Source: Isosphaera pallida ATCC 43644 (GTDB lineage: Bacteria > Planctomycetota > Planctomycetia > Isosphaerales > Isosphaeraceae). Taken from it: a DNA stretch of 64,000 bases. The notes under the pieces are model-generated. The model was given only the letters and a program-made list of their open reading frames with translations. It made no database searches and was not told the DNA's origin. The stretch covers positions 1-64,000 of the forward strand of contig NC_014962.1 in the NCBI RefSeq assembly GCF_000186345.1, given 5' to 3'. A program made the position numbers and the translations under genes. This document shows positions 11,641 to 20,756 of the stretch, in pieces; within the stretch, counting starts at the first letter, position 1; the number at the start of each line of letters is the position of its first letter.

Positions 11641-12378
11641 ATGTCCGTGGATCATGAATTCGACCTATTGAACGCGTCGGAGTCATCCGTGCGGGCGTCG
11701 CGTCGGGTCACCAAGGAACTGAAGGTGTGGGGCGGGAGTCTCGCGGTCCTCGCGGCGACTTGGATCAGCGCGGGGGTGGGTTATTTGGTCGCTCCCGAGA
11801 TGGTGCCGATTCACTGGAACATTCACGGCCAGGCGGATGGATTTGGCTCCCCGGCTGCGCTCTTTCTAACGCCGGCGATCGCCACGGCGATGCTTGGGGT
11901 GTTCGCGGTGATGCCCTGGATCTCGCCGCGACCGTTTCAGGTCAACGACTTCCGTTCGACCTTCTTGGATGTGGTGGGGCTGATGACCGGATTGTTCGCG
12001 GCAATCCACGCCCTGATTTTGGCCGCTACCTTCGAGGCACCCATCGACGTGGGACGATGGCTTGTCGGGGTGATGATGGTGTTTTTCATCCTGATCGGCA
12101 ACATCCTGGGGCGGGTCCGGCGCAACTTTTACATCGGCATCCGCACTCCCTGGACGATCGCCAACGAGCGAGTCTGGAACGACACCCACCGTTTTGGCGG
12201 CAAGGTGTTCGTGTTGACCGGCGTGGTCGGCCTGGGGGCGATTCTGCTGGGGGCTCCGGTGTGGGGCATCTTCGTCATGGCCCTGATCGCCGCGCTGGGG
12301 CCGGTGGTGTACTCCTTCGCCCGCTATCGCCAGCTGGAGCGGTTGGGGGAACTCGATGGCGATCACGCGGCAGCGTGA
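11641..12378 (+). CDS. sdpI: SdpI-family membrane protein
   Basis: A 245-residue polytopic membrane protein. The N-terminal DUF1648 region carries VPIHWNIHGQADGFGSP, and the C-terminal SdpI region carries GNILGRVRRNFYIGIRTPWT followed by NDTHRFGGKVFV; both are diagnostic. About six transmembrane helices are visible. In Bacillus, SdpI gives immunity to the SdpC toxin and sequesters SdpR at the membrane. Here sdpR is directly upstream with coupled translation (AGGAG at 11631-11635 inside the end of sdpR, ATG 11641), but no sdpABC toxin genes are nearby, so the pair is more likely to sense envelope stress or a foreign toxin. It converges with the next gene, 4 bases apart. Confidence 0.88.
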   Translation: MSVDHEFDLLNASESSVRASRRVTKELKVWGGSLAVLAATWISAGVGYLVAPEMVPIHWNIHGQADGFGSPAALFLTPAIATAMLGVFAVMPWISPRPFQVNDFRSTFLDVVGLMTGLFAAIHALILAATFEAPIDVGRWLVGVMMVFFILIGNILGRVRRNFYIGIRTPWTIANERVWNDTHRFGGKVFVLTGVVGLGAILLGAPVWGIFVMALIAALGPVVYSFARYRQLERLGELDGDHAAA

Positions 12379-12382
12379 CGGC

Positions 12383-13012
12383 TCAGCTTGCAATCGCGTC
12401 GCGCACCCGCGCTCCGACGAGGCGAAGGGCTAAGGCGTGGCTGGCGAAGAGGGTTCCGGTCCACACAAGGTCGCCCAGAAGGGTCCATTTGAGGAAGGGC
12501 AGGGCGTTGACATAGCAGGCGATCAGACCCGCGAGGGTGGGGTCGTACCAGACGGTCCACACCGCGAAGTTGGTGACGGCATAAAACGCCAGGGAGCAGC
12601 CGACCGCCGCGGCTGCGAGGGTCGGAGGGCCGGGGATTCCCCAAGCTCGCCAGCGGCCTGTTTGGGCCGAACGTCTCAACACGGGCCTCAGCGACGCTGG
12701 CAGGATCAGCATCGCGTAGACCGACAGGGTGATCACCGGTTCGGCGAAACCAATCACCAGGTCGGAAATCAACATCATCGCCCCCACCGTCAACGCAGCG
12801 GCCCAGCGATGAGCGAACAGAAAGCCGGCGTAAAGCGCGATCGAGGCGGCTGGGGTGAAATTGGGCGGATGCGGCAGCAAACGGGAGGCAACCCCCAACG
12901 CGATCAAACCCAGCCCTAGACCCAGCGCCAAGGCCCGCGAGGGACCTTCCTTCCAACCTGTCGTCGTGTCGGCATCCGATGTCATGGAATGACGTTGCGC
13001 CTGGTGGCTCAT
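12383..13012 (-). CDS. DUF6580-like membrane protein
   Basis: A 209-residue protein with five or six predicted membrane helices. SRLLPHPPNFTPAASIALYAG followed by an ISDLVIGF segment and a TNFAVW segment is the pattern of the DUF6580 family, which resembles substrate-binding S components of ECF transporters; the transported compound is unknown. ATG 13012 gives a short polar N-terminus; ATG 12985 is an alternative. No energy-coupling transporter genes are adjacent. It is convergent with sdpI with almost no space for a terminator. Confidence 0.72.
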   Translation of the reverse strand: MSHQAQRHSMTSDADTTTGWKEGPSRALALGLGLGLIALGVASRLLPHPPNFTPAASIALYAGFLFAHRWAAALTVGAMMLISDLVIGFAEPVITLSVYAMLILPASLRPVLRRSAQTGRWRAWGIPGPPTLAAAAVGCSLAFYAVTNFAVWTVWYDPTLAGLIACYVNALPFLKWTLLGDLVWTGTLFASHALALRLVGARVRDAIAS

Positions 13013-13563
13013 GGTCGATCCGATTTCACTCGCTCCTCAGGTCGTCGCCGGCCTTGGGAATGCGAGGCGGCGCGTCGTTCAATCAGGGGACAGATTCAGA
13101 TTCTAATTCTAAGGGGGCGATCGGGTGGATTCGGATCGGAGCGAACTAACCCGTCCGACCGATTCGGCTCAATCTGATCCGAGCCGCCCGAATTCCCGCA
13201 AGAGTCTCAATTATGGACCAAACTGTTTGGTCTCGGCAAGACCCATGTGGCGGGTGGCGGAGGCGAGCCGACGCGACTCGTCGGGGATCGGCTTGGGAGG
13301 TTGGCGGTTAATCAATCGGACCCGATGCTTGCCGAACGAAGGAGCCTGGGGGATCATAGGCTCAATGAGGTCGCGTCGAGCCGCCCACCGGGATGTCGCG
13401 GCCTCCTACGCGGGAGCGCTCGATGCGTGTTCCCCCGCGGCTCGATTTGATTTGGCTTGGTTTGGTTCGAGTTGACCCGACCGGTTCCTTTTATTCCTCG
13501 CTCTTGGGTTGGTTCGTCAGACGAGCCGTCGCCGAGTGATGGCGTTCAACGAGGTCGCTTGTG
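13013..13563. other. Gap between the DUF6580-like gene and the phosphohexomutase
   Basis: About 550 bases of divergent intergenic DNA. Short frames here look random. It contains an inverted repeat CGGCTC (13165-13170) / GAGCCG (13181-13186) with a 10-nt spacer, and a TTTGG-rich stretch near 13445-13475. No clear promoter was identified. Confidence 0.4.
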
Positions 13564-15414
13564 ATGTCCACCTCCTCTTCTGTTGCCTTTTCCGTTTCCG
13601 AGTTGTTAGCGCAGGTGGATCGCGCCCAGGCCGAGGGCGCGTTGTCGGAAGCCGCGGCGACGCGGATTCGTCAATGGCTGGTTGAGGAGCCGTTCATCCC
13701 TTATCGCGAACGCTTGGCCGAGGAGATTACAGCCGGTCGTTGGACCGAGTTGGACAACGCCTATTACACCGTGTTAGAGTTTGGCACCGGGGGCCGTCGC
13801 GGTCGAATGTATCCGGTGGGGGTCAACGTTCTCAACGAGCGGACCATCGCCGAAAGTGCCCAGGGATTGGCCGACCATGTCGTTGCGCTCAAGGGGACCA
13901 ACGCCCCACGGTCGTGCGCCATCGCGTTCGACACCCGGCACCATTCCGCCGAGTTCGCCCTGATCTGCGCCCGGGTGATGGCGGCGGCGGGGTTTACGGT
14001 TTATCTCGTGTCGCAGCCGCGTTCGACCCCGTTGCTATCGTTCGCGGTGCGTCATTTGGGGTGCGACGCCGGCATCATGATCACCGCGTCGCACAACCCG
14101 CCGGCTGACAATGGGTTCAAGTGCTACGCCGCCACCGGCGGCCAAGTGGTGCCGCCCGACGACAAGCGGATCATCGAACTGGTCAACGCCGCCTCCACCC
14201 GGGTTATCCCACTGGCCGAGGCCGACGACCCAAGGATTCGCCGGGTCGGCCTCGAACTGGACGAGGCCTACCTCCAAGCGGTGCTGAGCCAGTCGGTCGG
14301 CACGGCCCGCGACCTGACGATCGTGTACACCCCGATGCACGGCGTGGGCGACTCGGCCGTGGGCGAAGCGTTGAGGCGGGCCGGGTTCACTCGGGTGGAG
14401 GTGTTGGAGTCACAACGCGCCCCCGACGGCGACTTCCCCAACGTGCCAGGTCACATCGCCAACCCGGAGATTCCCCGCACCCTCGACGCGGCCATCGCCG
14501 AAGCCAAACGGATCGGGGCTGATCTGGTGCTGGCCTCCGACCCCGACGCCGACCGCATCGGCGTGGGACTGCCGATCCCCGGCGACCCCCAGGGAGCCTG
14601 GACCACCCTCACCGGCAATCAAATCGGTGCGCTGCTTACGGCCTTCGTGCTGGAAAAGACCCGCGAGGCTGGCCGTCTCAAGCCCGAACAGACGATCGTC
14701 ACGACGCTGGTTTCTACCGGCATGGCACGCGCTTTGGCTGATCGGTTCGGAGTCCGAACCGAGGACAACCTGCTGGTGGGATTCAAATGGATCGCCGTGA
14801 CAATCGACCGGATCGGCCCAGACAACCTGCTGTTTGCCTTCGAGGAGTCACACGGTTATCAGAAAGGCGGGCATGTCCGCGACAAAGACGCCGCAACCGC
14901 CTCGCTGCTATTCGCCGAACTCGCCGCTGACCTTAAGGCTAAAGGGAGTCACGTCCTTGAATACTTGAACGAGTTGTACCGTCAGGTCGGCCATTACGGC
15001 GAAACTCAAATCAACAAGGTGATGGAGGGACGCGCCGGAGCGCAGGCCATTAGGAACCTGATGACAGCTTTTCGCAACGATCCCCCCCGGTCCGTGGGCG
15101 GCCTTCAGGTCGTCGAGGTGGCCGATTATCACGCCCACGAGATTCGTCCGATCCGCGATGGCGGTCCGGCCCGCCCACTGCCCGAACCGTCCGGCGACTT
15201 GTTGATCTTCCATCTGGACGCGCCCGGAGTTCGCTTTGCGGTGCGGCCTTCGGGCACTGAACCGAAGATCAAGTTTTATCTCTTCGCACGTTCGGAGGTC
15301 CAAGGAGATTGGCCCCAGGCCTTGGCCGCGGCCAAAGAACGCACCGCCTCGCTGCTGGCAGCGATGGGGCGCGATTTGGACGCCTACGTCGCCCAGGCGG
15401 TTCGGGATGAGTGA
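13564..15414 (+). CDS. Phosphoglucomutase/phosphomannomutase family protein
   Basis: A 616-residue alpha-D-phosphohexomutase that moves phosphate between C1 and C6 of hexose phosphates, linking glycolysis to sugar-nucleotide and glycan synthesis. All four domains are marked: the phosphoserine loop ITASHNPPADNGFK with Ser176, the metal loop DPDADRIGVG, the sugar-specificity loop FEESHGY, and the phosphate-binding loop RPSGTEPKIKFYL near the C-terminus. The length and the GTGGRRGRMYPVG N-terminal motif resemble the large PGM2-like bacterial group rather than AlgC. GAGG at 13551 serves either GTG 13561 or ATG 13564. Substrate preference (glucose or mannose) is not certain. Confidence 0.93.
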   Translation: MSTSSSVAFSVSELLAQVDRAQAEGALSEAAATRIRQWLVEEPFIPYRERLAEEITAGRWTELDNAYYTVLEFGTGGRRGRMYPVGVNVLNERTIAESAQGLADHVVALKGTNAPRSCAIAFDTRHHSAEFALICARVMAAAGFTVYLVSQPRSTPLLSFAVRHLGCDAGIMITASHNPPADNGFKCYAATGGQVVPPDDKRIIELVNAASTRVIPLAEADDPRIRRVGLELDEAYLQAVLSQSVGTARDLTIVYTPMHGVGDSAVGEALRRAGFTRVEVLESQRAPDGDFPNVPGHIANPEIPRTLDAAIAEAKRIGADLVLASDPDADRIGVGLPIPGDPQGAWTTLTGNQIGALLTAFVLEKTREAGRLKPEQTIVTTLVSTGMARALADRFGVRTEDNLLVGFKWIAVTIDRIGPDNLLFAFEESHGYQKGGHVRDKDAATASLLFAELAADLKAKGSHVLEYLNELYRQVGHYGETQINKVMEGRAGAQAIRNLMTAFRNDPPRSVGGLQVVEVADYHAHEIRPIRDGGPARPLPEPSGDLLIFHLDAPGVRFAVRPSGTEPKIKFYLFARSEVQGDWPQALAAAKERTASLLAAMGRDLDAYVAQAVRDE

Positions 15415-15666
15415 AGGCGGGCGGCTGCAGGCAAGGCGCGGGGATGAAGCATCCTCGGGGGCGGAAATCGGGGCGACCGGCGGCCAATTGGCAAGGGACG
15501 CTGAGAAGGCGATCTCGACTTGTGGCGCTCCTCGGGAGAGGTTGACGCCAACTCCGCTGCTCGATCTTGCGGCGACGCCCGGAATGGAGATCCGATGGGA
15601 GTGGGGGGATGAATCCGCCGTTCAACCGCCCGCGTGAAGGTCATCTCGAGTGAGGCAAGAGGTTCG

Positions 15667-16851
15667 ATGAACACCAGTGAGAATCCCACCCTGGAGTCGT
15701 CCCGTTCGACGGAGGAACCGTTCGATGTGGTCATTGTGGGAGCGGGCGTCGCCGGTCTGACCCTGGCTAGTCGGTTGCGGGAGGATGCCAAAGCCCACGG
15801 CCGACCCGTGCCTCGGGTGGTTGTTCTGGACAAGGGCCGGAGCGTGGGCGGACGAATGGGGACCCGTCGTTTGGAGTGGCCCGAGGGGGGCGAACCCGCC
15901 CGTTTCGACCACGGACCGCCCGGGTTCTCGGTCATCACGGCCGCGTTTCGCAAGCTGGTCGAGCGTGCCGAAGCGGCCGGAGCCGTCCTGCCTCACCCAA
16001 AGGGCCAACGCCTGCACTGGCGGGGACGCGAGGGGGTCCGCTCCTTCGCCGCCTTCCTCGCCGAGGGCGTGGAGGTGCGTTCTTCGACCATTGTGACGGC
16101 AGTTCGTCCCGATCTGGCCGATCCGTCCCTCTGGTCGCTGGCGACCACCCCGGCCGCGCCCGGTCTCAAAGCGCCCGACATCAGCTCGGCTCCGCTCGAC
16201 CCGACCGCCCCGGTCACGACGCTGAGGGCCCGCGCGGTGGTGTTGACCTGCCCGGTGCCCCAAGCGTTGGCGATCCTGGAAGCGGGTGGGGTCGCTTTGG
16301 CTTCCGACCTGCGGGCCGATCTCGCGGTGGTCAGTTACGAGCGTTCCTGGGTCGCCCTAGCCACCTTCAACGAGCAAGACGGCCAACGCCTGGCCGATCT
16401 TGGCCCCGAGGGACTCGTGGTCGTCCCGGAGGAACTGCCTCACAAACTGATTGACCACCGGGCGCGAGGAGTCTCGCCCCGTCCAGCCTACTCGATCCAG
16501 GCCGGAGCCAACTGGTCGATGACCCACTGGGACGACCCGGCCGATCAGGTCGCGCCGACGTTGTTCCAGGCGGCTCGTCCCTGGTTGGGCGGGTCGGAGG
16601 AGGAAGTCAAGCCGGTCCACTTGGAAGCGCACCGCTGGAAGTTCGCCCGCGTGACCGTCGGCTTCCCCCGAACCGAACGCTATGCAACCCTCAACGACGC
16701 GCCCCCCCTGCTCATGGCCGGCGACGCCTTCCGAGGCGGCGCTCAAGCTGGTCCCGACGGCCGATCCCGCGACCCGGAAACGATTTATGGCGTCGAAGCC
16801 GCCTGGCTCTCCGGCCAGGCCGCTGCCGCGGCCCTCGAAGGGCGTGTTTGA
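15667..16851 (+). CDS. FAD-dependent oxidoreductase, renalase-like
   Basis: A 394-residue flavoprotein. An N-terminal dinucleotide-binding fold (VVIVGAGVAGLTLASRL) is followed by the renalase/amine-oxidase signature VGGRMGTRR and then FDHGPPGFS, where the family usually has FDHGAQYF. The C-terminal FAD contact appears as LLMAGDAFRGG with EAAWLSGQAAA. Bacterial relatives oxidise reduced pyridine nucleotide isomers or amines; the change of AQYF to PPGF at the substrate face makes the substrate uncertain. ATG 15667, with AGAGG just upstream, is preferred to GTG 15634. surE follows 69 bases later in the same direction and may be cotranscribed. Confidence 0.8.
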   Translation: MNTSENPTLESSRSTEEPFDVVIVGAGVAGLTLASRLREDAKAHGRPVPRVVVLDKGRSVGGRMGTRRLEWPEGGEPARFDHGPPGFSVITAAFRKLVERAEAAGAVLPHPKGQRLHWRGREGVRSFAAFLAEGVEVRSSTIVTAVRPDLADPSLWSLATTPAAPGLKAPDISSAPLDPTAPVTTLRARAVVLTCPVPQALAILEAGGVALASDLRADLAVVSYERSWVALATFNEQDGQRLADLGPEGLVVVPEELPHKLIDHRARGVSPRPAYSIQAGANWSMTHWDDPADQVAPTLFQAARPWLGGSEEEVKPVHLEAHRWKFARVTVGFPRTERYATLNDAPPLLMAGDAFRGGAQAGPDGRSRDPETIYGVEAAWLSGQAAAAALEGRV

Positions 16852-16920
16852 GACCAGGATCATGGTTGCAGCTCGCCCCATCCACCGCGTTCGACTTCCT
16901 TCTCCGCGAGACTTGGACCC

Positions 16921-17715
16921 GTGCTGATTCTTTTGACCAACGACGACGGCGTGTTCGCCCCCGGCCTGCGGGCATTGCGCAAGGAATTACTCAAGCTGGG
17001 CAAGGTCGTAGTGGTGGCCCCGGCTCAGGAGCAAAGCGGGGTGGGTCACTCGATCACCCTGCACTCCCCCCTGGTCGTCAAGCCGATCGACGACGACGAC
17101 GGCTCCGACCTAGGCCACATGGTCGAGGGGAGCCCCGCCGACTGCGTGAAACTAGCGATCCTAGAACTGCTCGACCGACCCCCCGACTTGATCGTGTCGG
17201 GCATCAACGCCGGCAGCAATGCCGGGATCAACGTGCTGTATTCCGGCACAGTGGCCGCCGCGATCGAGGGAGCCTTCTTCAAAATCACCAGCGTCGCCAT
17301 CTCGCTCGAATCGGCCGAGCATTTCGACTACCCCCACGCCGCCCGCCACGCCGCTAAGGTCATCGAGCGGATCATGGCCAATCGCCCCGAACCAGGCTCG
17401 CTGTTCAACGTCAACCTGCCCGCCCATGTCCGGGGCGAACCCCGGGGCGTCAAGGTGGTGCCGATGGGTCTGGGACGCTACGGCGAGGGGTTCGAGCGCC
17501 GTCGCGACCCGCGAGGCCGCACCTACTACTGGATGACCTACAAACCCCCCTTCCATCTGGAAGGGACCGAGAGCGATGTCTCGGCCCTGACCCAGGGTTA
17601 CATCACCGTCACCCCCCTCCACTTCGACCTCACCCGCGCCGAGGCCCTTGAACCCCTGACGCGTTGGGATTGGAGCGGCGTAGGCGCGACGCGGGACGGT
17701 TCGCCAGGGAGGTGA
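16921..17715 (+). CDS. surE: 5'/3'-nucleotidase SurE
   Basis: Removes phosphate from nucleoside 5'- and 3'-monophosphates in the cytoplasm. The 264-residue protein opens with LILLTNDDGVFAPG, giving metal-binding Asp8 and Asp9; Ser39 in AQEQSGVGHS and Asn96 in SGINAGSNAG complete the metal site. VLYSGTVAAAIEG follows, as in all SurE proteins. The GTG start coincides with the conserved N-terminus. It lies 69 bases after the renalase-like gene. Confidence 0.96.
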   Translation: MLILLTNDDGVFAPGLRALRKELLKLGKVVVVAPAQEQSGVGHSITLHSPLVVKPIDDDDGSDLGHMVEGSPADCVKLAILELLDRPPDLIVSGINAGSNAGINVLYSGTVAAAIEGAFFKITSVAISLESAEHFDYPHAARHAAKVIERIMANRPEPGSLFNVNLPAHVRGEPRGVKVVPMGLGRYGEGFERRRDPRGRTYYWMTYKPPFHLEGTESDVSALTQGYITVTPLHFDLTRAEALEPLTRWDWSGVGATRDGSPGR

Positions 17716-17767
17716 AACCCCTCCACGCCGAGCCTTCGCCCCTCGTGACTCGTTCAGTCCATGATGA

Positions 17768-17853
17768 GTTGAGTTGGTTAAGTCGTTGGATGCCGATCGA
17801 ATCCAATCCAGTTGAGTTGGTTAAGTCGTTGGATGCCGATCGAATCCAATCCA
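17768..17853. repeat. Perfect 43-bp tandem duplication
   Basis: Copy 1 (17768-17810) and copy 2 (17811-17853) are identical over all 43 bases and directly adjacent; each begins GTTGAGTTGG and ends ATCCAATCCA. The repeat lies between surE and the lipoprotein-like gene, about 65 bases before the latter's start, so it duplicates part of its upstream region. Confidence 0.95.
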
Positions 17854-17918
17854 ACGGAGCGGCGCGTTTCCACCACCCCACCACCTGATTCGCTCGCCTC
17901 CTGGAGCCCGACCTTGCC

Positions 17919-18572
17919 ATGATAAGTCACCCGAGTCCGATCTGTCGCCCTGGCCGCTTCCCAACCGCGTCTTCGCTGACGTTGAGCCTGATCGTGGCTG
18001 GTTTCGGCTGCGGAGGCGTGAAGTACGACTCGCCCCCGCCGTCTTCCTCAACCACCTCGGCCCCCGCCGCTCCGCCCAGCACCGCGCCCGCCAAGCCCGA
18101 CCCTAACCGGCCCGCTCTCACCCAACGCCGTACCGACGACGTCCGCGAGAGCCAGGCCGAGCAAGAGCGCGGCGCGCGGGTCATGCAGCCCGGCGAGGCC
18201 CGCGGTAAGTCGGCCATCGGTAACGTCTATGTCACCTCGGTGTCTCGAATCGCCGAGCTGAGCATCCAGGCCCGCCTCGAAACCTTCAACGCCATCGAAG
18301 GACGCTACCCTGAGAGCCATGAGGAATTCATGGAAAAAGTGATCCGGGGTGCCGACCCAATCGCCCTGCCCGCGCTGCCGCCTAACCAGAAGTACGCCTA
18401 CAACGTCGCCGAACACAAGTTGGAAATTCTGGTCTACCCCGAAGGAGTGGACCCCAACGCCACCGCACCGGTTCCCGACGCACCAACCGCGCCGGCCGCC
18501 AACACGCCTCCGCCTCCGCCCCTGGGAGGCGGACGCAATCCCTTGGGGCTCGATCTGCCCGGCGGCAGTTGA
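17919..18572 (+). CDS. Probable exported lipoprotein, function unknown
   Basis: Not recognised. The 217-residue product has a hydrophobic N-terminal segment (SSLTLSLIVAGFGCGG) ending in a cysteine near residue 31; this is lipobox-like but with Gly-Phe-Gly before Cys, so lipidation is uncertain. A Pro/Ser/Ala-rich linker follows, then a compact region (about 95-170) with LETFNAIEGRYPESHEEFMEKVI and YAYNVAEHKLEILVYPEG, and a Pro/Gly-rich tail. The compact region resembles small planctomycete periplasmic proteins of unknown role. GGAG lies about 12 bases before ATG 17919. A 43-bp tandem repeat sits in its upstream region. Confidence 0.7.
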   Translation: MISHPSPICRPGRFPTASSLTLSLIVAGFGCGGVKYDSPPPSSSTTSAPAAPPSTAPAKPDPNRPALTQRRTDDVRESQAEQERGARVMQPGEARGKSAIGNVYVTSVSRIAELSIQARLETFNAIEGRYPESHEEFMEKVIRGADPIALPALPPNQKYAYNVAEHKLEILVYPEGVDPNATAPVPDAPTAPAANTPPPPPLGGGRNPLGLDLPGGS

Positions 18573-19079
18573 TCCTCCAACATCGCATCATCCTCGTATG
18601 GGATCAGGTTGTTTTGTTCATTAGGTTCGTCAACTCGGCTTGACCTCCCCGCGCTGGCTGGGTATCAAGACCTTGCGATAGGATGAATGACTCGTGTTCC
18701 CGCTTGGCTTTAGGCATTCGGGAAGGAGTGAACGTCCCAAGTCCCTCAATCCGCGTCCAGAATGTCCCGTTCGCCGCGCCCGCGCGGCCTTCCTGAACGA
18801 CGACGCGCGGGCTTGGTTCAAATCGTATGAGAATGAGGGAGGAGGCCGAGATCACGGAACCAGGGTGAGGCTCACGGGTTTCCAAGGAAGATGGATGTCC
18901 TTCCCGTCGGTTGAATCCCGATTCTCGCAATCCGATCTGATCCGATTAGGAACCATCGTTCCCATTGCGCTGGAGCCAATAGCGGTCCCGGAGCGGCCAA
19001 GAGCGAGGCGTTCGACGTTCTTGGCCCCTCTTGCCTCTGAACTGAACCATGCCCTAGTCTTTTGGAGCGCGCCGTCAGG
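18573..19079. other. Gap before the glycosyltransferase pair
   Basis: About 500 bases. A 129-residue plus-strand frame and a 108-residue minus-strand frame overlap here, but neither has a start signal or family-like sequence. I see no RNA gene. Confidence 0.4.
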
Positions 19080-20756
19080 ATGACCACGCCTAGCGCTTCT
19101 ATACCCTCACGCACGTCCGAGGCGGAACCAACGGACGACGCTTCGTCAATCTCCTTGTCGCGTGACGCCGACTTTGAGAAACGGATTCGCATCCTGGAGG
19201 AACGGATTCGTGATCTCCGCGAGGAGAACGCGCGGCTGCGTCGTCAGTGGGACGAAACCACCCAAGCGATCTCGTGGCGAATCATCAACATGCTCAGCCG
19301 TCCGGCTCGGCGGTTGGCCCCTCTCGGGTCCCGCCGTCGCCGGGTGTTGCGCTCCGCCTGCAACCTGGCCGCGCGGGCGCGTCGCGCCTTGACGCCGATT
19401 GTTCGAGTGCCTCGACATGCGTTGACGATATCCCGCGGCGCGGCTTGGACAATCCGACGCCTCGCCGAGCGTCCCCGTCCCTTCGTCGCCGACGACCGCC
19501 CGGTGTTTCTCTTCGTCAGTCATGTGGGGGGTGGGGGAGTGAGTCGTCACATCCAAGATATGGCCGACCGTTTGCGCCTTGAAGGGGTTCGGGTCGTCGT
19601 CGCGCGGCCCAATCCACAGGGGCGTCTGGTCTTCGAGGAACTGGAGCAGGCCGGCGCGATCGCCTGGAGGGTTGAGGTTCGTCCCTGTCGTCCAATCATC
19701 AAGGCATATCTTGATGCGATTCAACCGGTGTTTGTCCATGTGCATCATCGGTTGGGCGTTCCAGAGACGCTGTTCAAGGCACTTGACGCCCGAGGTTTGC
19801 CCACCGACTGGACCCTGCACGACTACCACGCGCTCTGCCCACGAGTTCACCTCCACGACGACCGAGGAGAATACTGTGGCCAGCCGGACCCGGAAGGTTG
19901 TCGGACTTGTCTGAAGAGTCGAGGAGATTATCATGGCCGCCGCGTCAACCCCGACGTGGTCGCGCACCGCCACGCCTGGCGGGCCTGCTTGCAAGCCGCG
20001 CGGCGAATTTACGTTCCTAGCGAGGATATGAAACGGCGGCTCCAGCGCGAGTTTCCCGATCTTGACATGACGGTCCATCCTCATCTGGAACCGTCGTTAC
20101 CCCGATCCCACATGGCGCGGCGCTGGCGTGACGGAGAACCAGTGCGAGTGGCGGTTCTCGGAGTCATCACGCTGGTCAAGGGATTGAATCGGTTGCTAGA
20201 AGCGGCCCATGACGCCTGGACTCGAGCCTTACCCCTGACATTCGTCGTAATTGGCACCGCCGATCGCTCGGAGGAATTGTTGGCGACCGGTCACGTCGAG
20301 ATCACCGGACGTTATCGGGAGTCGGAAATCGAAACGCTGCTCGACGAGGCCAAATGCCACTTGGCTTGGCTGCCTAGCACACTTCCTGAAACATATATGT
20401 ACACGCTCTCGATCGCTCAGGCTGCTGGGTTTCGTCCGGTGGTCTACGACCTAGGAGCCCAGGCGGAGCGGGTGGGCACGGCTGGTCGCCGTGTGCCTCT
20501 GGAGACCTCGGCGGCCACCTTGAACGACTGTTTGCTGCAATGGGCCGCTCTCGACGCTCAGTTAGGGCCGCTCGAGCCGCCGCGGTTCGCTGATTATCCC
20601 AGCCTGCTGCGCGATTATTACGAACTGAGTCCAGCGAATCTGAAAGCGTCTCGTTCTGAAATCTTCCCCGTCACGCGCCGCCGGATCCACGGCGTCGCTT
20701 CGGCTCCGGTCCTTTTGAGGAAGACTGATGCACGCCTTCACCAGCGTCACCGCTAA
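19080..20756 (+). CDS. Glycosyltransferase family 4-like, with N-terminal coiled coil
   Basis: A 558-residue predicted cytoplasmic glycosyltransferase. An N-terminal coiled coil (about 22-60) ends in ISWRIINMLSRPARR, an arrangement common in polysaccharide-cluster glycosyltransferases. A GT-B fold follows: FLFVSHVGGGGVSRHIQDMADRL near 143-165, then a Cys-rich insert with TLHDYHALCPRVHLHDD and CRTCLK, and a C-terminal nucleotide-sugar half with LGVITLVKGLNRLLEAA and ITGRYRESEIETLL. Cysteines in the insert are typical of a subgroup. ATG 19080 was chosen; TTG 19062 is possible. The end overlaps the next gene by 29 bases, so the two are translationally linked and probably act on the same glycan. 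Confidence 0.85.
   Translation: MTTPSASIPSRTSEAEPTDDASSISLSRDADFEKRIRILEERIRDLREENARLRRQWDETTQAISWRIINMLSRPARRLAPLGSRRRRVLRSACNLAARARRALTPIVRVPRHALTISRGAAWTIRRLAERPRPFVADDRPVFLFVSHVGGGGVSRHIQDMADRLRLEGVRVVVARPNPQGRLVFEELEQAGAIAWRVEVRPCRPIIKAYLDAIQPVFVHVHHRLGVPETLFKALDARGLPTDWTLHDYHALCPRVHLHDDRGEYCGQPDPEGCRTCLKSRGDYHGRRVNPDVVAHRHAWRACLQAARRIYVPSEDMKRRLQREFPDLDMTVHPHLEPSLPRSHMARRWRDGEPVRVAVLGVITLVKGLNRLLEAAHDAWTRALPLTFVVIGTADRSEELLATGHVEITGRYRESEIETLLDEAKCHLAWLPSTLPETYMYTLSIAQAAGFRPVVYDLGAQAERVGTAGRRVPLETSAATLNDCLLQWAALDAQLGPLEPPRFADYPSLLRDYYELSPANLKASRSEIFPVTRRRIHGVASAPVLLRKTDARLHQRHR

Noticed and set aside
13125-13475. 116-codon plus-strand frame
   Set aside because: Ser/Arg-rich translation without domain features and no start signal, in a repeat-containing intergenic region.
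17768-17853. Tandem repeat considered as a CRISPR remnant
   Set aside because: The two copies are directly adjacent with no spacers, and no cas genes are present.
18694-19083. 129-codon plus-strand frame before the glycosyltransferases
   Set aside because: No ribosome binding site, no family features, and competing frames on the other strand; it ends inside the next gene's start region.
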